The position numbers and the translations under genes were made by a program. The notes beneath the pieces were generated by a model. It was not told the origin of the DNA. It did not search any database and was given only the letters and a program-made list of their open reading frames with translations. Of a stretch of 64,000 bases of DNA, positions 26,405 to 34,296 are shown in pieces; positions within the stretch are counted from its first letter, which is position 1; the number at the start of each line of letters is the position of its first letter. This DNA comes from JAEUMD01 sp044222395 (lineage in GTDB: Bacteria > Pseudomonadota > Alphaproteobacteria > Rhizobiales > Hyphomicrobiaceae), in contig JBGANK010000003.1 in assembly GCA_044222395.1 (NCBI GenBank), positions 1-64,000 of the forward strand, given 5' to 3'.

Positions 26405-27593
26405 TCCTACCCCCACGGCTTTTTGGACGATTAACAACGTCTGCCACAATCCCACCGGTCCTCGAAGCGAACGCTGTCAGCCCCCCCCAGGAAGCAATTG
26501 TCTCATTGTCGTCACCTGGATCCAATGAGCTAATGTCTTGCGTTTCAGCTCCTCTCTCGAAGAAGAACACTTTAAAGGACTTTTGCATTGTCGCCTCAGC
26601 CAATGATTTGGTGCGAACATTAGATTTCAGCTGAAACAACTTGCGGATATCAGCTTCTCCACCGCCTTCTTCCTGTATTATGCGGACCGCCCAAACGAAA
26701 TCCAAGACAACGGGAGAGTGCGTAGATACTACAACCCGATAACCGCGCCGCATCAGTTCAAGCACATTGAGTAGCAGCGTCACGATAGCACGTGGATGCA
26801 AGCCCATTTCAGGCTCTTCCAGCACCACCCAATCTAATGGTTCTCGAGTCGACATCGCGCCTGCGGGGCAAAGCCAGTACAGGCCAAGTAGCAGAGGCAC
26901 GAACTCTCGCTGTCCCGCCGACCACGCGAGGTATGTGAGCCCCTCTGTCAGTCCGTCAATTTTGAGCGATAGCGTTTTTCGAAATTCTTTTAGTTCAATT
27001 TCCAGGCGTGCCCCGCCGAAAATGTCATTTTCGATCGGGCTTCTCAAGTCGGCGTTAAGGCGATTGCTCGCGGGAAAAAGTTCCGCTTTTGAAGCAAACT
27101 CATTCTGGAGAAGCAAATGCACTTGGTCGGCAAAATATCTAAGCACATATGGATCTCCATACTCAAAGCTTCCGAACGGCCGACTATTTCCGGCAGGCAA
27201 ACTCACAACGCGTTGTGCTGGAATGTAGAATAGCTTCTCCTTGGCAATTCCGACACTAGAGTTTCTGCCGGTGGCTCTCCTTGTGAAATCCAGTAACGGT
27301 TTGGAGCTCGAATTCCAGCCGAGGGTTGGAGGTGGCGCGCTTGAGAGCATGCCGCCCATTCCGCGACCAAAATACGCCCCAAGAAATGCTGCGGCATCAT
27401 TGTTGAATACGACGCTGTGATGCAAGAACGTATCGTGGATGTGATTGCGATCAACTGCGAGCTTCAACGCCTGCAAGAATATACTTTTCCCGCTAGCTTG
27501 CGGTCCCACGATCACCGTCAGATCACCAAAGCGGACGTCGGCTTTGGTAATCGGACCAAGGTTTTCAGCAACCAGCCGAGGTTCTTTGGTCAT
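26394..27593 (-). CDS. AAA/ABC-type ATPase of the OLD/RecF-like class
   Basis: 399 residues with a full ABC-like ATPase set: Walker A GPQASGKS (about residues 31-38), a signature-like SAGQREFVPLLLGLYW, Walker B plus catalytic Glu WVVLEEPEMGLHP, and the His switch VVVSTHSPVVLDFVW. No TOPRIM domain follows, unlike OLD nucleases; the C-terminus instead ends in an Arg/Gly-rich tail. A run of eight G (minus strand) lies in the 3' part at 26481-26488. Genes with this architecture paired with a small downstream gene are frequent in phage defence islands. That role is inferred from architecture, overlap and atypical base composition. Confidence 0.85.
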   Translation of the reverse strand: MTKEPRLVAENLGPITKADVRFGDLTVIVGPQASGKSIFLQALKLAVDRNHIHDTFLHHSVVFNNDAAAFLGAYFGRGMGGMLSSAPPPTLGWNSSSKPLLDFTRRATGRNSSVGIAKEKLFYIPAQRVVSLPAGNSRPFGSFEYGDPYVLRYFADQVHLLLQNEFASKAELFPASNRLNADLRSPIENDIFGGARLEIELKEFRKTLSLKIDGLTEGLTYLAWSAGQREFVPLLLGLYWLCPAGAMSTREPLDWVVLEEPEMGLHPRAIVTLLLNVLELMRRGYRVVVSTHSPVVLDFVWAVRIIQEEGGGEADIRKLFQLKSNVRTKSLAEATMQKSFKVFFFERGAETQDISSLDPGDDNETIASWGGLTAFASRTGGIVADVVNRPKSRGGRNGL

Positions 27594-27817
27594 GGTCGAT
27601 CTAACTTTTCTGTTCTGGTGGTAAGAATAGGGTGCGCTGGCATACGGTTGAGTATAGAATCATTCGTCGAATTTGAAAGGCGTGACTGAAAGGCGAAGCG
27701 CGTAGGGCGGGTCCGCTGCGCCCATCCCGCCCTACTGCCGTTCTACCGCCGCTTCGCATGAAATAGCTGAAATCGCGCCCATACAGACGGAGTGAACGCG
27801 CGCTATATATCCACCCC

Positions 27818-28594
27818 ATGACGACCCCGCCCGACACACGCGACGCCGCCAAACCCGCGCCCGCACCGTCCGCTGCGCACACAGCGGCCACCGCGCCGGC
27901 CATTCCCCCCCCTTCCGGCTTCGAGGCTACGCGGGTGTGGGTGTTCGATCTCGACAACACGCTTTATCCCGCCCAATGCAACCTGTTCGCGCAGGTCGAT
28001 CACCGCATGGGCGAGTTCATCCAGAAGTATCTGGGTGTGCCCTACGAGTACGCGCGGCATCTGCAGAAGAGCTACTATCGCCAGTTCGGGACGACGCTCG
28101 CCGGGCTGATGAAGGTGCACAAGATGGAGCCTTCGGCGTTCCTCGACTACGTGCACGACATCGACCTCACGCCGGTGCCGGAACTGCCGGAGCTTGCCGC
28201 GGCGATCGAGCAGCTGCCCGGCCGCAAGCTGATCTTCACGGCCGGATCGCGGCGCCATGCCGAGAGGGTCGCGGCCAAGCTCGGCGTGCTCGATCAGTTC
28301 GAGGACATCTGCGACATCGTCGATACCGGCTTCATCCCCAAGGAGCAGCGCGATGCCTACGATCGCATGATCCGCGCCCATGGCGTGGCACCGCGCGAGG
28401 CTGCCATGTTCGAGGACATGCCGCACAACCTGATCGCCGCGCACGAGCTGGGCATGACCACGGTGCTGGTCCACTCCAGCTACATGGACCACCCCGCACA
28501 GGCCAAGATCAAGTCGTGGACCAGCCTGCCGGACCACGTGCACCATATGACCCTGGATCTGACGACGTTCCTCAAAGGCATTGCGCCGCGCTGA
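27818..28594 (+). CDS. HAD-family pyrimidine 5'-nucleotidase
   Basis: 258 residues. After a Pro/Ala-rich N-terminal stretch comes HAD motif I VFDLDNTLYP, a helical cap, motif II region KLIFTAGSRRHAERV, a conserved Lys in IPKEQRDAY, and motif IV MFEDMPHNLIAAHELGM. This matches the yeast Sdt1-like pyrimidine 5'-nucleotidase subfamily common in alphaproteobacteria. It would dephosphorylate nucleoside monophosphates. The first 35 residues look poorly conserved, so the true start could be further in. Confidence 0.88.
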   Translation: MTTPPDTRDAAKPAPAPSAAHTAATAPAIPPPSGFEATRVWVFDLDNTLYPAQCNLFAQVDHRMGEFIQKYLGVPYEYARHLQKSYYRQFGTTLAGLMKVHKMEPSAFLDYVHDIDLTPVPELPELAAAIEQLPGRKLIFTAGSRRHAERVAAKLGVLDQFEDICDIVDTGFIPKEQRDAYDRMIRAHGVAPREAAMFEDMPHNLIAAHELGMTTVLVHSSYMDHPAQAKIKSWTSLPDHVHHMTLDLTTFLKGIAPR

Positions 28595-28801
28595 CCGGGG
28601 CACCGCACGAGTGACGGCGGCGGCGGGCGATTCGACGCGCTTGGTGCCTGCGTCATCATGGAGGCCAAATGCAGGGCGCGGGCGACCGTCCTCCACGGAA
28701 ATTTGACGTTCCGCAATGGCGCTCCGGAGCGGCTGCGGCCATCATGATGTTGCGACGACGGCATCACGGAATCCGGTCCACGGGGCGGGCAAGAAGCAGC
28801 G

Positions 28802-29536
28802 ATGATCGACAGCCTGGCATCCTTTCTTCGGCTCGTGGCTGGATCGCTGCGCGACCTGGCGCCGATCATCGTCATCATCGCGTTCTTCCAGATCGTCGTG
28901 CTGCAGCAGCCGTTTCCCAATCTGGGCGGTGTGCTGGTCGGCCTGTTGTTCGTGATGCTCGGGCTGGCGATCTTCGTGCAGGGCCTGGAGATGGCGCTGT
29001 TCCCGTTGGGCGAGTCGTTGGCCGGGGCCTTTGCGCGCAAGGGCAGCCTGATGTGGCTGATGCTGTTCTCGTTCGGCCTGGGCTTCGGAACGACCGTGGC
29101 GGAGCCGGCGCTGATCGCGATTACGGATGAGGCGGCACGAGTCATGGCCGGGGCGGGCGCGATCACCCAGGATCCGGCGACGCTTTCATCCTACGCGATC
29201 AAACTGCGCTATACGGTCGCCTGCGCGGTCGGCGTGTCGATCATGATCGGCGTGCTGCGCATCCTGAAGGGCTGGCCGGTCCACTGGTTGATCATCGGCG
29301 GCTACGTCATCGTCGTGCTGTTGACGGCAGTATCGCCACGCGAGATCATCGGAATCGCCTACGACTCTGGCGGCGTCACGACTTCGACGATAACGGTGCC
29401 ACTCGTCACCGCGCTCGGCATCGGCCTCGCCACCGTGATCCGTGGCCGCAGTCCGCTGGTCGACGGATTCGGCCTCATTGCCTTTGCCAGCCTGTTGCCG
29501 ATCATATTCGTGCTGCTGTTCGGGATCCTGACATGA
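28802..29536 (+). CDS. DUF1538 membrane protein, first subunit
   Basis: 244 residues with about six to seven hydrophobic helices. The DUF1538 hallmarks are LGFGTTVAEPALIAITDEA and a late ITVPLVTALGIGLATVIRGR segment, with YDSGGVTTSTITVP between helices. It starts at an ATG at 28802 and its stop overlaps the start of the next DUF1538 gene (ATGA). Paired DUF1538 proteins (UmpA/UmpB) have been reported, as I recall, to act together as a Na+(K+)/H+ antiporter. Cation transport is therefore a reasoned but not sequence-proven role. Confidence 0.87.
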   Translation: MIDSLASFLRLVAGSLRDLAPIIVIIAFFQIVVLQQPFPNLGGVLVGLLFVMLGLAIFVQGLEMALFPLGESLAGAFARKGSLMWLMLFSFGLGFGTTVAEPALIAITDEAARVMAGAGAITQDPATLSSYAIKLRYTVACAVGVSIMIGVLRILKGWPVHWLIIGGYVIVVLLTAVSPREIIGIAYDSGGVTTSTITVPLVTALGIGLATVIRGRSPLVDGFGLIAFASLLPIIFVLLFGILT

Positions 29537-30351
29537 GCGGCACATTCTGGGAAACGCTGCGGCTGGCGCGCGAAGCCTTCACGGGTACGATCCTCGATGT
29601 TGCGCCGATCGCGCTGGTGCTTGTCGCATTCCAGATCCTGGTGCTGCGGCAGCCGATTCCCAATCTCGGACGAGTCATGGTCGGCGTCGTCTACGTGATC
29701 GTCGGCCTGTCGCTGTTCCTGGTCGGGCTTGAACAAGCGCTGTTCCCGCTCGGCAAGTCGATGGCAAGGCAATTGACCGATCCGGCGTTCCTCGCCGCAG
29801 ACGGTCTGGCCGCCGACGTGCGGGTATGGACCGACTACTACTGGATCTATCTGTTCGCATTCGCGGTCGGATTTGCCACGACGATCGCGGAGCCGGCCCT
29901 GATCGCAGTGGCGATGAAGGCACGCGAGGTATCCGGCGGAACGCTCGACCCATTTGCATTGCGCATTGTCGTCGCCCTTGGCGTCGCTCTCAGCCTGGTC
30001 GTCGGCACGTTCCGGATCGTGACCGGTACGCCGCTCTACTACTACATGATCTTCGGCTATCTCGTCGTGATGATCCAGACCATGTACGCGCCGCGGTCCA
30101 TCATACCGCTCGCCTACGATACGGGAGGCGTTACGACGTCGACCGTAACCGTGCCATTGGTGGCTGCGCTCGGCCTCGGGCTTGCCTCCACGGTGCCCGG
30201 GCGCAGTCCGCTCATCGACGGATTCGGCCTCATTGCAATGGCCAGTCTGTTTCCGATGATCACGGTCATGGGCTATGCCCAGATCACGCAATGGCGCACC
30301 AATCGCGCGTCTGCCGCCGCGCCACCTCCAGACGAAAAAAGACCGGAGTAA
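29533..30351 (+). CDS. DUF1538 membrane protein, second subunit
   Basis: 272 residues and a clear paralogue of the upstream protein, sharing the FATTIAEPALIAVAMKA motif, AYDTGGVTTSTVTVP and a GLGLASTVPGRSPLIDGFGL end segment. About seven membrane helices and a short hydrophilic C-terminal tail (PPPDEKRPE). Its ATG overlaps the stop of the first subunit, and the P-II-like gene starts four bases after its stop. The pairing of two non-identical copies points to a heteromeric membrane complex, likely the core of a transporter. Confidence 0.87.
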   Translation: MSGTFWETLRLAREAFTGTILDVAPIALVLVAFQILVLRQPIPNLGRVMVGVVYVIVGLSLFLVGLEQALFPLGKSMARQLTDPAFLAADGLAADVRVWTDYYWIYLFAFAVGFATTIAEPALIAVAMKAREVSGGTLDPFALRIVVALGVALSLVVGTFRIVTGTPLYYYMIFGYLVVMIQTMYAPRSIIPLAYDTGGVTTSTVTVPLVAALGLGLASTVPGRSPLIDGFGLIAMASLFPMITVMGYAQITQWRTNRASAAAPPPDEKRPE

Positions 30352-30355
30352 GCTC

Positions 30356-30706
30356 ATGAAATTCAAACTGATCATCGTCATGGTCGAGGAGGACAAGACC
30401 GATATGGTGATGGAGACCGCGCGCGAGGCGGGCGCCACGGGTTGCACGGTCATCACCAGCGCACGCGGCGAAGGCTTGCAACCAGCCAAGACATTTCTCG
30501 GCCTGACGCTGGAGGGACAGCGCGACATCGTCTTGTTGCTGGTCGAGGAGCATATGAGCCGGCCGATCCTGGAGGCCATCGCCCGCAAGGGGCGTTTCGA
30601 CGAGGAAGTCGGGGCGGGTCTGGCAGTGCAGGTCGACATCGAGGATGCGATCGGCATGGGCTCGCAAATCACCAAGATCCGCAGCGAAATCGGAGACAAG
30701 CTATGA
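30356..30706 (+). CDS. P-II-like signalling protein of the DUF1538 operon
   Basis: 116 residues from the ATG at 30356 (CCGGAG upstream). The fold is ferredoxin-like as in GlnB/GlnK: MKFKLIIVMVEEDKTDMVME, then AGATGCTVITSARGEGLQ, then IVLLLVEEHMSRPILEAIAR and GLAVQVDIEDAIG. The classical T-loop with the uridylylated Tyr is shortened and lacks that residue, so it is a P-II-like sensor, not a canonical nitrogen regulator. P-II proteins usually gate transporters by nucleotide-dependent binding; here the target is presumably the DUF1538 pair. Its stop overlaps the CBS gene start. Confidence 0.82.
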   Translation: MKFKLIIVMVEEDKTDMVMETAREAGATGCTVITSARGEGLQPAKTFLGLTLEGQRDIVLLLVEEHMSRPILEAIARKGRFDEEVGAGLAVQVDIEDAIGMGSQITKIRSEIGDKL

Positions 30707-31116
30707 GCGAAACAGTGCCCACGCGGATCCGAGACGTAATGACGCCTGACCCGAAGCGCATCGACGGGCTGGCGACCGTCAGGCAGGCGCTCAATACGAT
30801 GAAGGATCACGGCTTGAGCTCGCTCGTCATCGACCGCCGCGATGATGACGATGAGTACGGGCTGATCACCGTGCGTGATATCGCGGAGAAGGTGATCGGT
30901 CAGAACCGCTCGCTCGACCGGGCCAGCGTCTATGAGATCATGACCAAGCCGGTGCTGACGCTTGAGGGCCGCATGGTGCTGAAATACGCCGTGCGGCTGC
31001 TGACCCGTCTCGGGTCCGGCCGCGCGCTGGTCGTGGACAAGGGCGAGCTGAAAGGGATTGTCACCCTGCGTGACATGACGCTGCGCTATGTGAGCGACGA
31101 GGACGAGCAGACGTGA
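30703..31116 (+). CDS. CBS-domain pair protein
   Basis: 137 residues forming two CBS motifs: IRDVMTPDPKRIDGLATVRQ with LITVRDIAEKVI, then VYEIMTKPVLTLEG with IVTLRDMTLRYV. CBS pairs bind adenine nucleotides and often regulate transporters and enzymes. The ATG overlaps the P-II-like stop (ATGA), making it the last gene of a four-gene overlapping unit. It probably reports energy status to the DUF1538 complex; that is inference from gene order. Confidence 0.88.
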   Translation: MSETVPTRIRDVMTPDPKRIDGLATVRQALNTMKDHGLSSLVIDRRDDDDEYGLITVRDIAEKVIGQNRSLDRASVYEIMTKPVLTLEGRMVLKYAVRLLTRLGSGRALVVDKGELKGIVTLRDMTLRYVSDEDEQT

Positions 31117-31138
31117 GTTGCTTTCGCACTGCTCATGT

Positions 31139-31675
31139 TTACGGAGACAAGCCCCATTCCGGCCCTCGTACAGCCCTCAAGAGATCCTTCAGATCCAGAC
31201 TTTGCGTGGTCATTGCCAACATGCCATCGTCGCCAACCGGCCAGTGGCTCTGCGGACGGTCCCAATAGAGCTCGATGCCGTTGCCGTCCGGATCCGAAAT
31301 GTAGATCGCTTCGCTGACGCCGTGGTCGCTGGCGCCTTCGATCTCGATTCCAGCCGCCATAGCGCGCATCAAGGCTTCCGCCAGGGCGCGCCGCGTCGGG
31401 TAGAGGATGGCGACGTGGAAGAGGCCGGTGGTGCCGGGCGCCGGCGGCTTGCCGCCTTTGCTCATCCAGGTATTGAGTCCGATATGGTGATGATAGTCGC
31501 CGGCAGCGACGAATGCCGCGCCATTGCCAACACGCTGGGTGAGCCTGAAACCGAGCACATCACAATAGAAGCTGATCGCCCGTTCCAAATTCGAAACCTT
31601 GAGGTGGACGTGTCCGATGCGCACCCCAGGATCGATGGCGGCGTGAGACTCGGCGGTAAGTTCTGTTGCCATCAT
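31139..31675 (-). CDS. VOC-family protein (glyoxalase/extradiol-dioxygenase fold)
   Basis: 178 residues from the ATG at 31675. Paired beta-alpha-beta-beta modules are visible: VRIGHVHLKVSNLERAISFY and GLFHVAILYPTRRALAEAL, with metal-ligand candidates His in GHVHLKV, His in LFHVAIL and Glu in NGIELYWDRP. Single-domain VOC proteins of this type include catechol dioxygenase-like and thiol-transferase enzymes; the substrate cannot be told. It is 55 bases downstream of a DoxX gene on the same strand. A long frame beginning upstream at 31864 is non-coding. Confidence 0.87.
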   Translation of the reverse strand: MMATELTAESHAAIDPGVRIGHVHLKVSNLERAISFYCDVLGFRLTQRVGNGAAFVAAGDYHHHIGLNTWMSKGGKPPAPGTTGLFHVAILYPTRRALAEALMRAMAAGIEIEGASDHGVSEAIYISDPDGNGIELYWDRPQSHWPVGDDGMLAMTTQSLDLKDLLRAVRGPEWGLSP

Positions 31676-31730
31676 GGTTCGATCTTTCCCGAACTTGTGC
31701 CCACCGTCCCGCCACGGCCAGGCTGCCAAT

Positions 31731-32132
31731 TCACTCCCGCCGCTCCGGCCATAGCGCGGCATTGCCGCTGCCGAGCATCGCCTGCACCAAAAGCAACATG
31801 GTCCAGAGTGCGGGGAATTCCCAACCGCCCTTGGGCGCGGAGAACAGCCAGCCGTTGGGCACATGCTGCAGTGTCGCGCCGATCATGATGGGAATAAGCG
31901 CAAGGGCGACGAGACGCGGCAGGATGCCGAGGATCAGCATGATGCCGCCGAGGATCTCCGCGGCTATCACGACGTAGGCGAGGGCGCCCGGGTAACCAAT
32001 GCTCTGGAAATAGGCCACTGTTCCAGGGACCGTGAAAACAAACACCTTCAGCAGGCCATGAGCGACGAAAAGGGCGCCCATGCAGACTCGCAAGAGCAAA
32101 GCGGCAAAGCCGGCGGTCCGGAGGTCAATCAT
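31731..32132 (-). CDS. DoxX-family membrane protein
   Basis: 133 residues from the ATG at 32132 (GGAGAGAC directly before). Four hydrophobic helices with the DoxX signature: LLLRVCMGALFVAHGLLKVF, a loop FQSIGYPGALAYVVIAAEIL, GGIMLILGILPRL and a final helix. DoxX proteins are small membrane proteins linked to quinone or thiosulfate oxidation and to oxidative stress. It is followed by the VOC gene and is divergent from a LysR regulator, which probably controls the pair. Confidence 0.88.
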   Translation of the reverse strand: MIDLRTAGFAALLLRVCMGALFVAHGLLKVFVFTVPGTVAYFQSIGYPGALAYVVIAAEILGGIMLILGILPRLVALALIPIMIGATLQHVPNGWLFSAPKGGWEFPALWTMLLLVQAMLGSGNAALWPERRE

Positions 32133-32301
32133 GACGTCTCTCCATTGAATGGGCCTATCCAAAATTCAGTGGCGGCGGCCCAAAAGGGGGGAGGCGTCAA
32201 TCGCGCTGGCGCCTTAACCCATGTTCCTTAAGACTAAGGATCGGCTGCGGGAACATAATCTCAAGGTTCTGGAATTGATTGTTTCGTGATATGGTTCAAT
32301 C

Positions 32302-33267
32302 ATGGATCTGTTCCACGCCATGCGTACGGTCGTTGCGATCGTCGATACGGGAAGCTTCACCCGTGCGGCGGAACGGCTGTCATTGTCGCGCGCGATGGCG
32401 ACCAAGCACGTTGCCGACCTGGAAGCACATCTGTCCATCAGACTCTTCAACCGAACGACGCGGCGTCTGAGTTTGACGGATGATGGCGCGGAGGTCGTAG
32501 AAACATTCCGTCGCGTGCTCGAGCTGGTGGCGGAGACGGAAAAGACGGCGCAGGATCGTGCCATTTCTCCGACGGGACTTCTTCGCGTGAGCGCGCCGAT
32601 GTCGTTTGGCATTGCTCATGTCTCGCCGCTCATCACACCCTACCTGCGGCAGCATCCCGGGGCGAAGATCGATCTTTCACTCAATGATCGGTTCGTCGAC
32701 CTGATCGAGGAGGGCTACGATCTCGCAATCCGCATCGGCGCGCTGGCCGACAGCTCATTGATCGCCACACGGCTTGCGGAATCCCAGCTCTATGTCGTTG
32801 CATCGCCGAGCTACCTGGCACGGGAGGGACGACCTCAAAGCACCGACGAATTCGCCCACCATAGCTGTCTCGAATATGCGCATAGCGGCGGGAGAGAGCT
32901 GTGGACCTTCATCGCCGAGGGACGGACGATTCGCACACCACCGCACAAGACCTTGCTTCGCTGCAACAACGGCGATGCATTGATGCGCATGGCGATCGAC
33001 GGCGGCGGCCTTGCACTGCTTCCGGATTTCATCGTCGGCGAGCACGTGCGGGCCGGGCGGCTGGAGCTGGTGTTGCCGAAGATCGCGACGCGGACTCTCG
33101 GCGTCTATGCCGTCTACCCGGCCGGTCGGCATGTACCGCGCAAGACCAGGGCGTTCGTCGATCACCTGCGAGCGAGCTTCACGGGCAAGCCGCCATGGGC
33201 GCTGTATCTGCCCGATACTGTGGTGGCGACTATGAAACCCCGTCGCTCCAGAGCGCGTTCGCTCTAG
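32302..33267 (+). CDS. LysR-family transcriptional regulator, divergent from doxX-VOC
   Basis: 321 residues: winged helix (MDLFHAMRTVVAIVDTGSFT, RLFNRTTRRLSLTDDG) and an effector domain (GLLRVSAPMSFGIAHVSPLI, EGYDLAIRIGAL). A 169-base divergent gap separates it from the doxX start, the classic arrangement for a LysR regulator acting on its neighbour. The last codons and the TAG stop fall inside a small hairpin AGAGCG-CGTT-CGCTCT at 33250-33265 that borders the dispersed repeat, so its C-terminus may have been altered by the repeat. Confidence 0.9.
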   Translation: MDLFHAMRTVVAIVDTGSFTRAAERLSLSRAMATKHVADLEAHLSIRLFNRTTRRLSLTDDGAEVVETFRRVLELVAETEKTAQDRAISPTGLLRVSAPMSFGIAHVSPLITPYLRQHPGAKIDLSLNDRFVDLIEEGYDLAIRIGALADSSLIATRLAESQLYVVASPSYLAREGRPQSTDEFAHHSCLEYAHSGGRELWTFIAEGRTIRTPPHKTLLRCNNGDALMRMAIDGGGLALLPDFIVGEHVRAGRLELVLPKIATRTLGVYAVYPAGRHVPRKTRAFVDHLRASFTGKPPWALYLPDTVVATMKPRRSRARSL

Positions 33268-33328
33268 AGTCTCGATCACGCCTTCGCTGGAACCAGAAGT
33301 GGTTCCATCTCAGCCGATCAGACTCTAG
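33266..33328 (-). repeat. dispersed repeat family 1, copy B (inverted)
   Basis: The reverse complement of this 62-63 base segment matches copy A at 22341-22402 with only a few differences (shared CTGATCGGCTGAGATGG and GGTTCCAGCGAAGGCGTGA). It fills the gap between the convergent LysR and SDR genes and overlaps both stop codons. The GGAACCA/TGGTTCC centre makes a strong hairpin and may serve as a bidirectional terminator. Confidence 0.78.
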
Positions 33329-34095
33329 CCGCGCCCCTCGAAAGGCATCTCAGTCGCCTTGATGGTCATCGACAGCACATTGGTGTCAAGCGGCAGGCTT
33401 GCCATGTAGAGCACTGCGCTGGCGACGTGGGCAACGTCCATGCGCGGCTCGACCTTCCTGGTACCATCGGCCTGCAAGGCACCCTGGCCCCGGGCCATCG
33501 GCTCGGTCATGGCCGTCGCCGCATTGCCGATGTCGATCTGGCCGCAGGCGATGGAATGGCCGCGGCCCTCGAGTGCGATCGACTTGGTCAAACCCGTGAT
33601 CGCGTGCTTGGTGGCCGTGTAAGCCGCCGATAGTGGACGCGGCGCATGGGCTGAGATCGAGCCGTTGTTGATGATCCTGCCGCCCTTCGGCGACTGCCGC
33701 TTCATGATGCGAATGGCCTCCTGGCAGCAGATGAACACTCCGGTGAGGTTGACGTCTACCATTTGGCGCCATGATTGCAGCGACATGTCCTCGACCAATG
33801 CGGGGGGAGCGAACGCACCGGCGTTGTTGAACAGCACGTCGACGCGGCCGAAGCTCTGGACTGTGGCCTGGAACAGCGCCTTGACCTCCAGCGGGTCGGT
33901 CACGTCGGTCACGTGCACCAGCATTTGCCCGCCGCCTGGTGCGCCTGCTGCCTTGGTCGCCTCCAGCTCGCTGGCGCGGCGACCGGCGAGCGAGACGTTG
34001 TAACCGTGCGCCTGCAGCGCCAGCGCCACTTCGCGGCCGATGCCGGAGCCTGCTCCGGTGACGACTGCTGCCTTGCCTTCGCTCAGGTTTGTCAC
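33325..34095 (-). CDS. short-chain dehydrogenase/reductase (SDR)
   Basis: 256 residues with the classical SDR set: nucleotide-binding TGAGSGIG, NNAG at the end of strand 4, active-site Ser in NNGSISAHA and the Tyr-Lys pair in YTATKHA. Asn in VDVNLTGVF completes the tetrad. The cofactor is likely NADP(H), since Arg residues (GRRASELE) follow strand 2. It would oxidise or reduce an alcohol/keto pair; the substrate is unknown. It ends inside repeat copy B. Confidence 0.92.
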   Translation of the reverse strand: MTNLSEGKAAVVTGAGSGIGREVALALQAHGYNVSLAGRRASELEATKAAGAPGGGQMLVHVTDVTDPLEVKALFQATVQSFGRVDVLFNNAGAFAPPALVEDMSLQSWRQMVDVNLTGVFICCQEAIRIMKRQSPKGGRIINNGSISAHAPRPLSAAYTATKHAITGLTKSIALEGRGHSIACGQIDIGNAATAMTEPMARGQGALQADGTRKVEPRMDVAHVASAVLYMASLPLDTNVLSMTIKATEMPFEGRG

Positions 34096-34247
34096 GATTG
34101 CCTCTCGTCACTCGTATGGTGTCTGGCCCATCTGCATTCTTGTGCGCCGGACGCTAGCACGGATTGCAATTGCAGCAAGCCTCGACGCGGCTCCGAAGAG
34201 GCGTGAGAGAACATGGCAAGCGGCGCAGGTGACAGTCACATACGAAG

Positions 34248-34268
34248 CGGGCGCCTTGCGGGCGCCCG
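34248..34268 (-). terminator. hairpin downstream of the 3-hydroxybutyryl-CoA dehydrogenase gene
   Basis: Perfect 8-base arms CGGGCGCC and GGCGCCCG with a 5-base loop lie about 30 bases past the stop at 34297. The minus strand after it reads CTTCG, not a T run, so termination efficiency is uncertain. Confidence 0.5.
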
Positions 34269-34296
34269 TTCTCACAGTCGGTGGCGAGAAATACGC

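Noticed and set aside
26394..26488. Programmed frameshift joining the ATPase and its partner at the G run
   Set aside because: In the partner's frame a TGA lies at 26477-26479, right after the G run, so a slip would truncate the ATPase and not fuse the two proteins.
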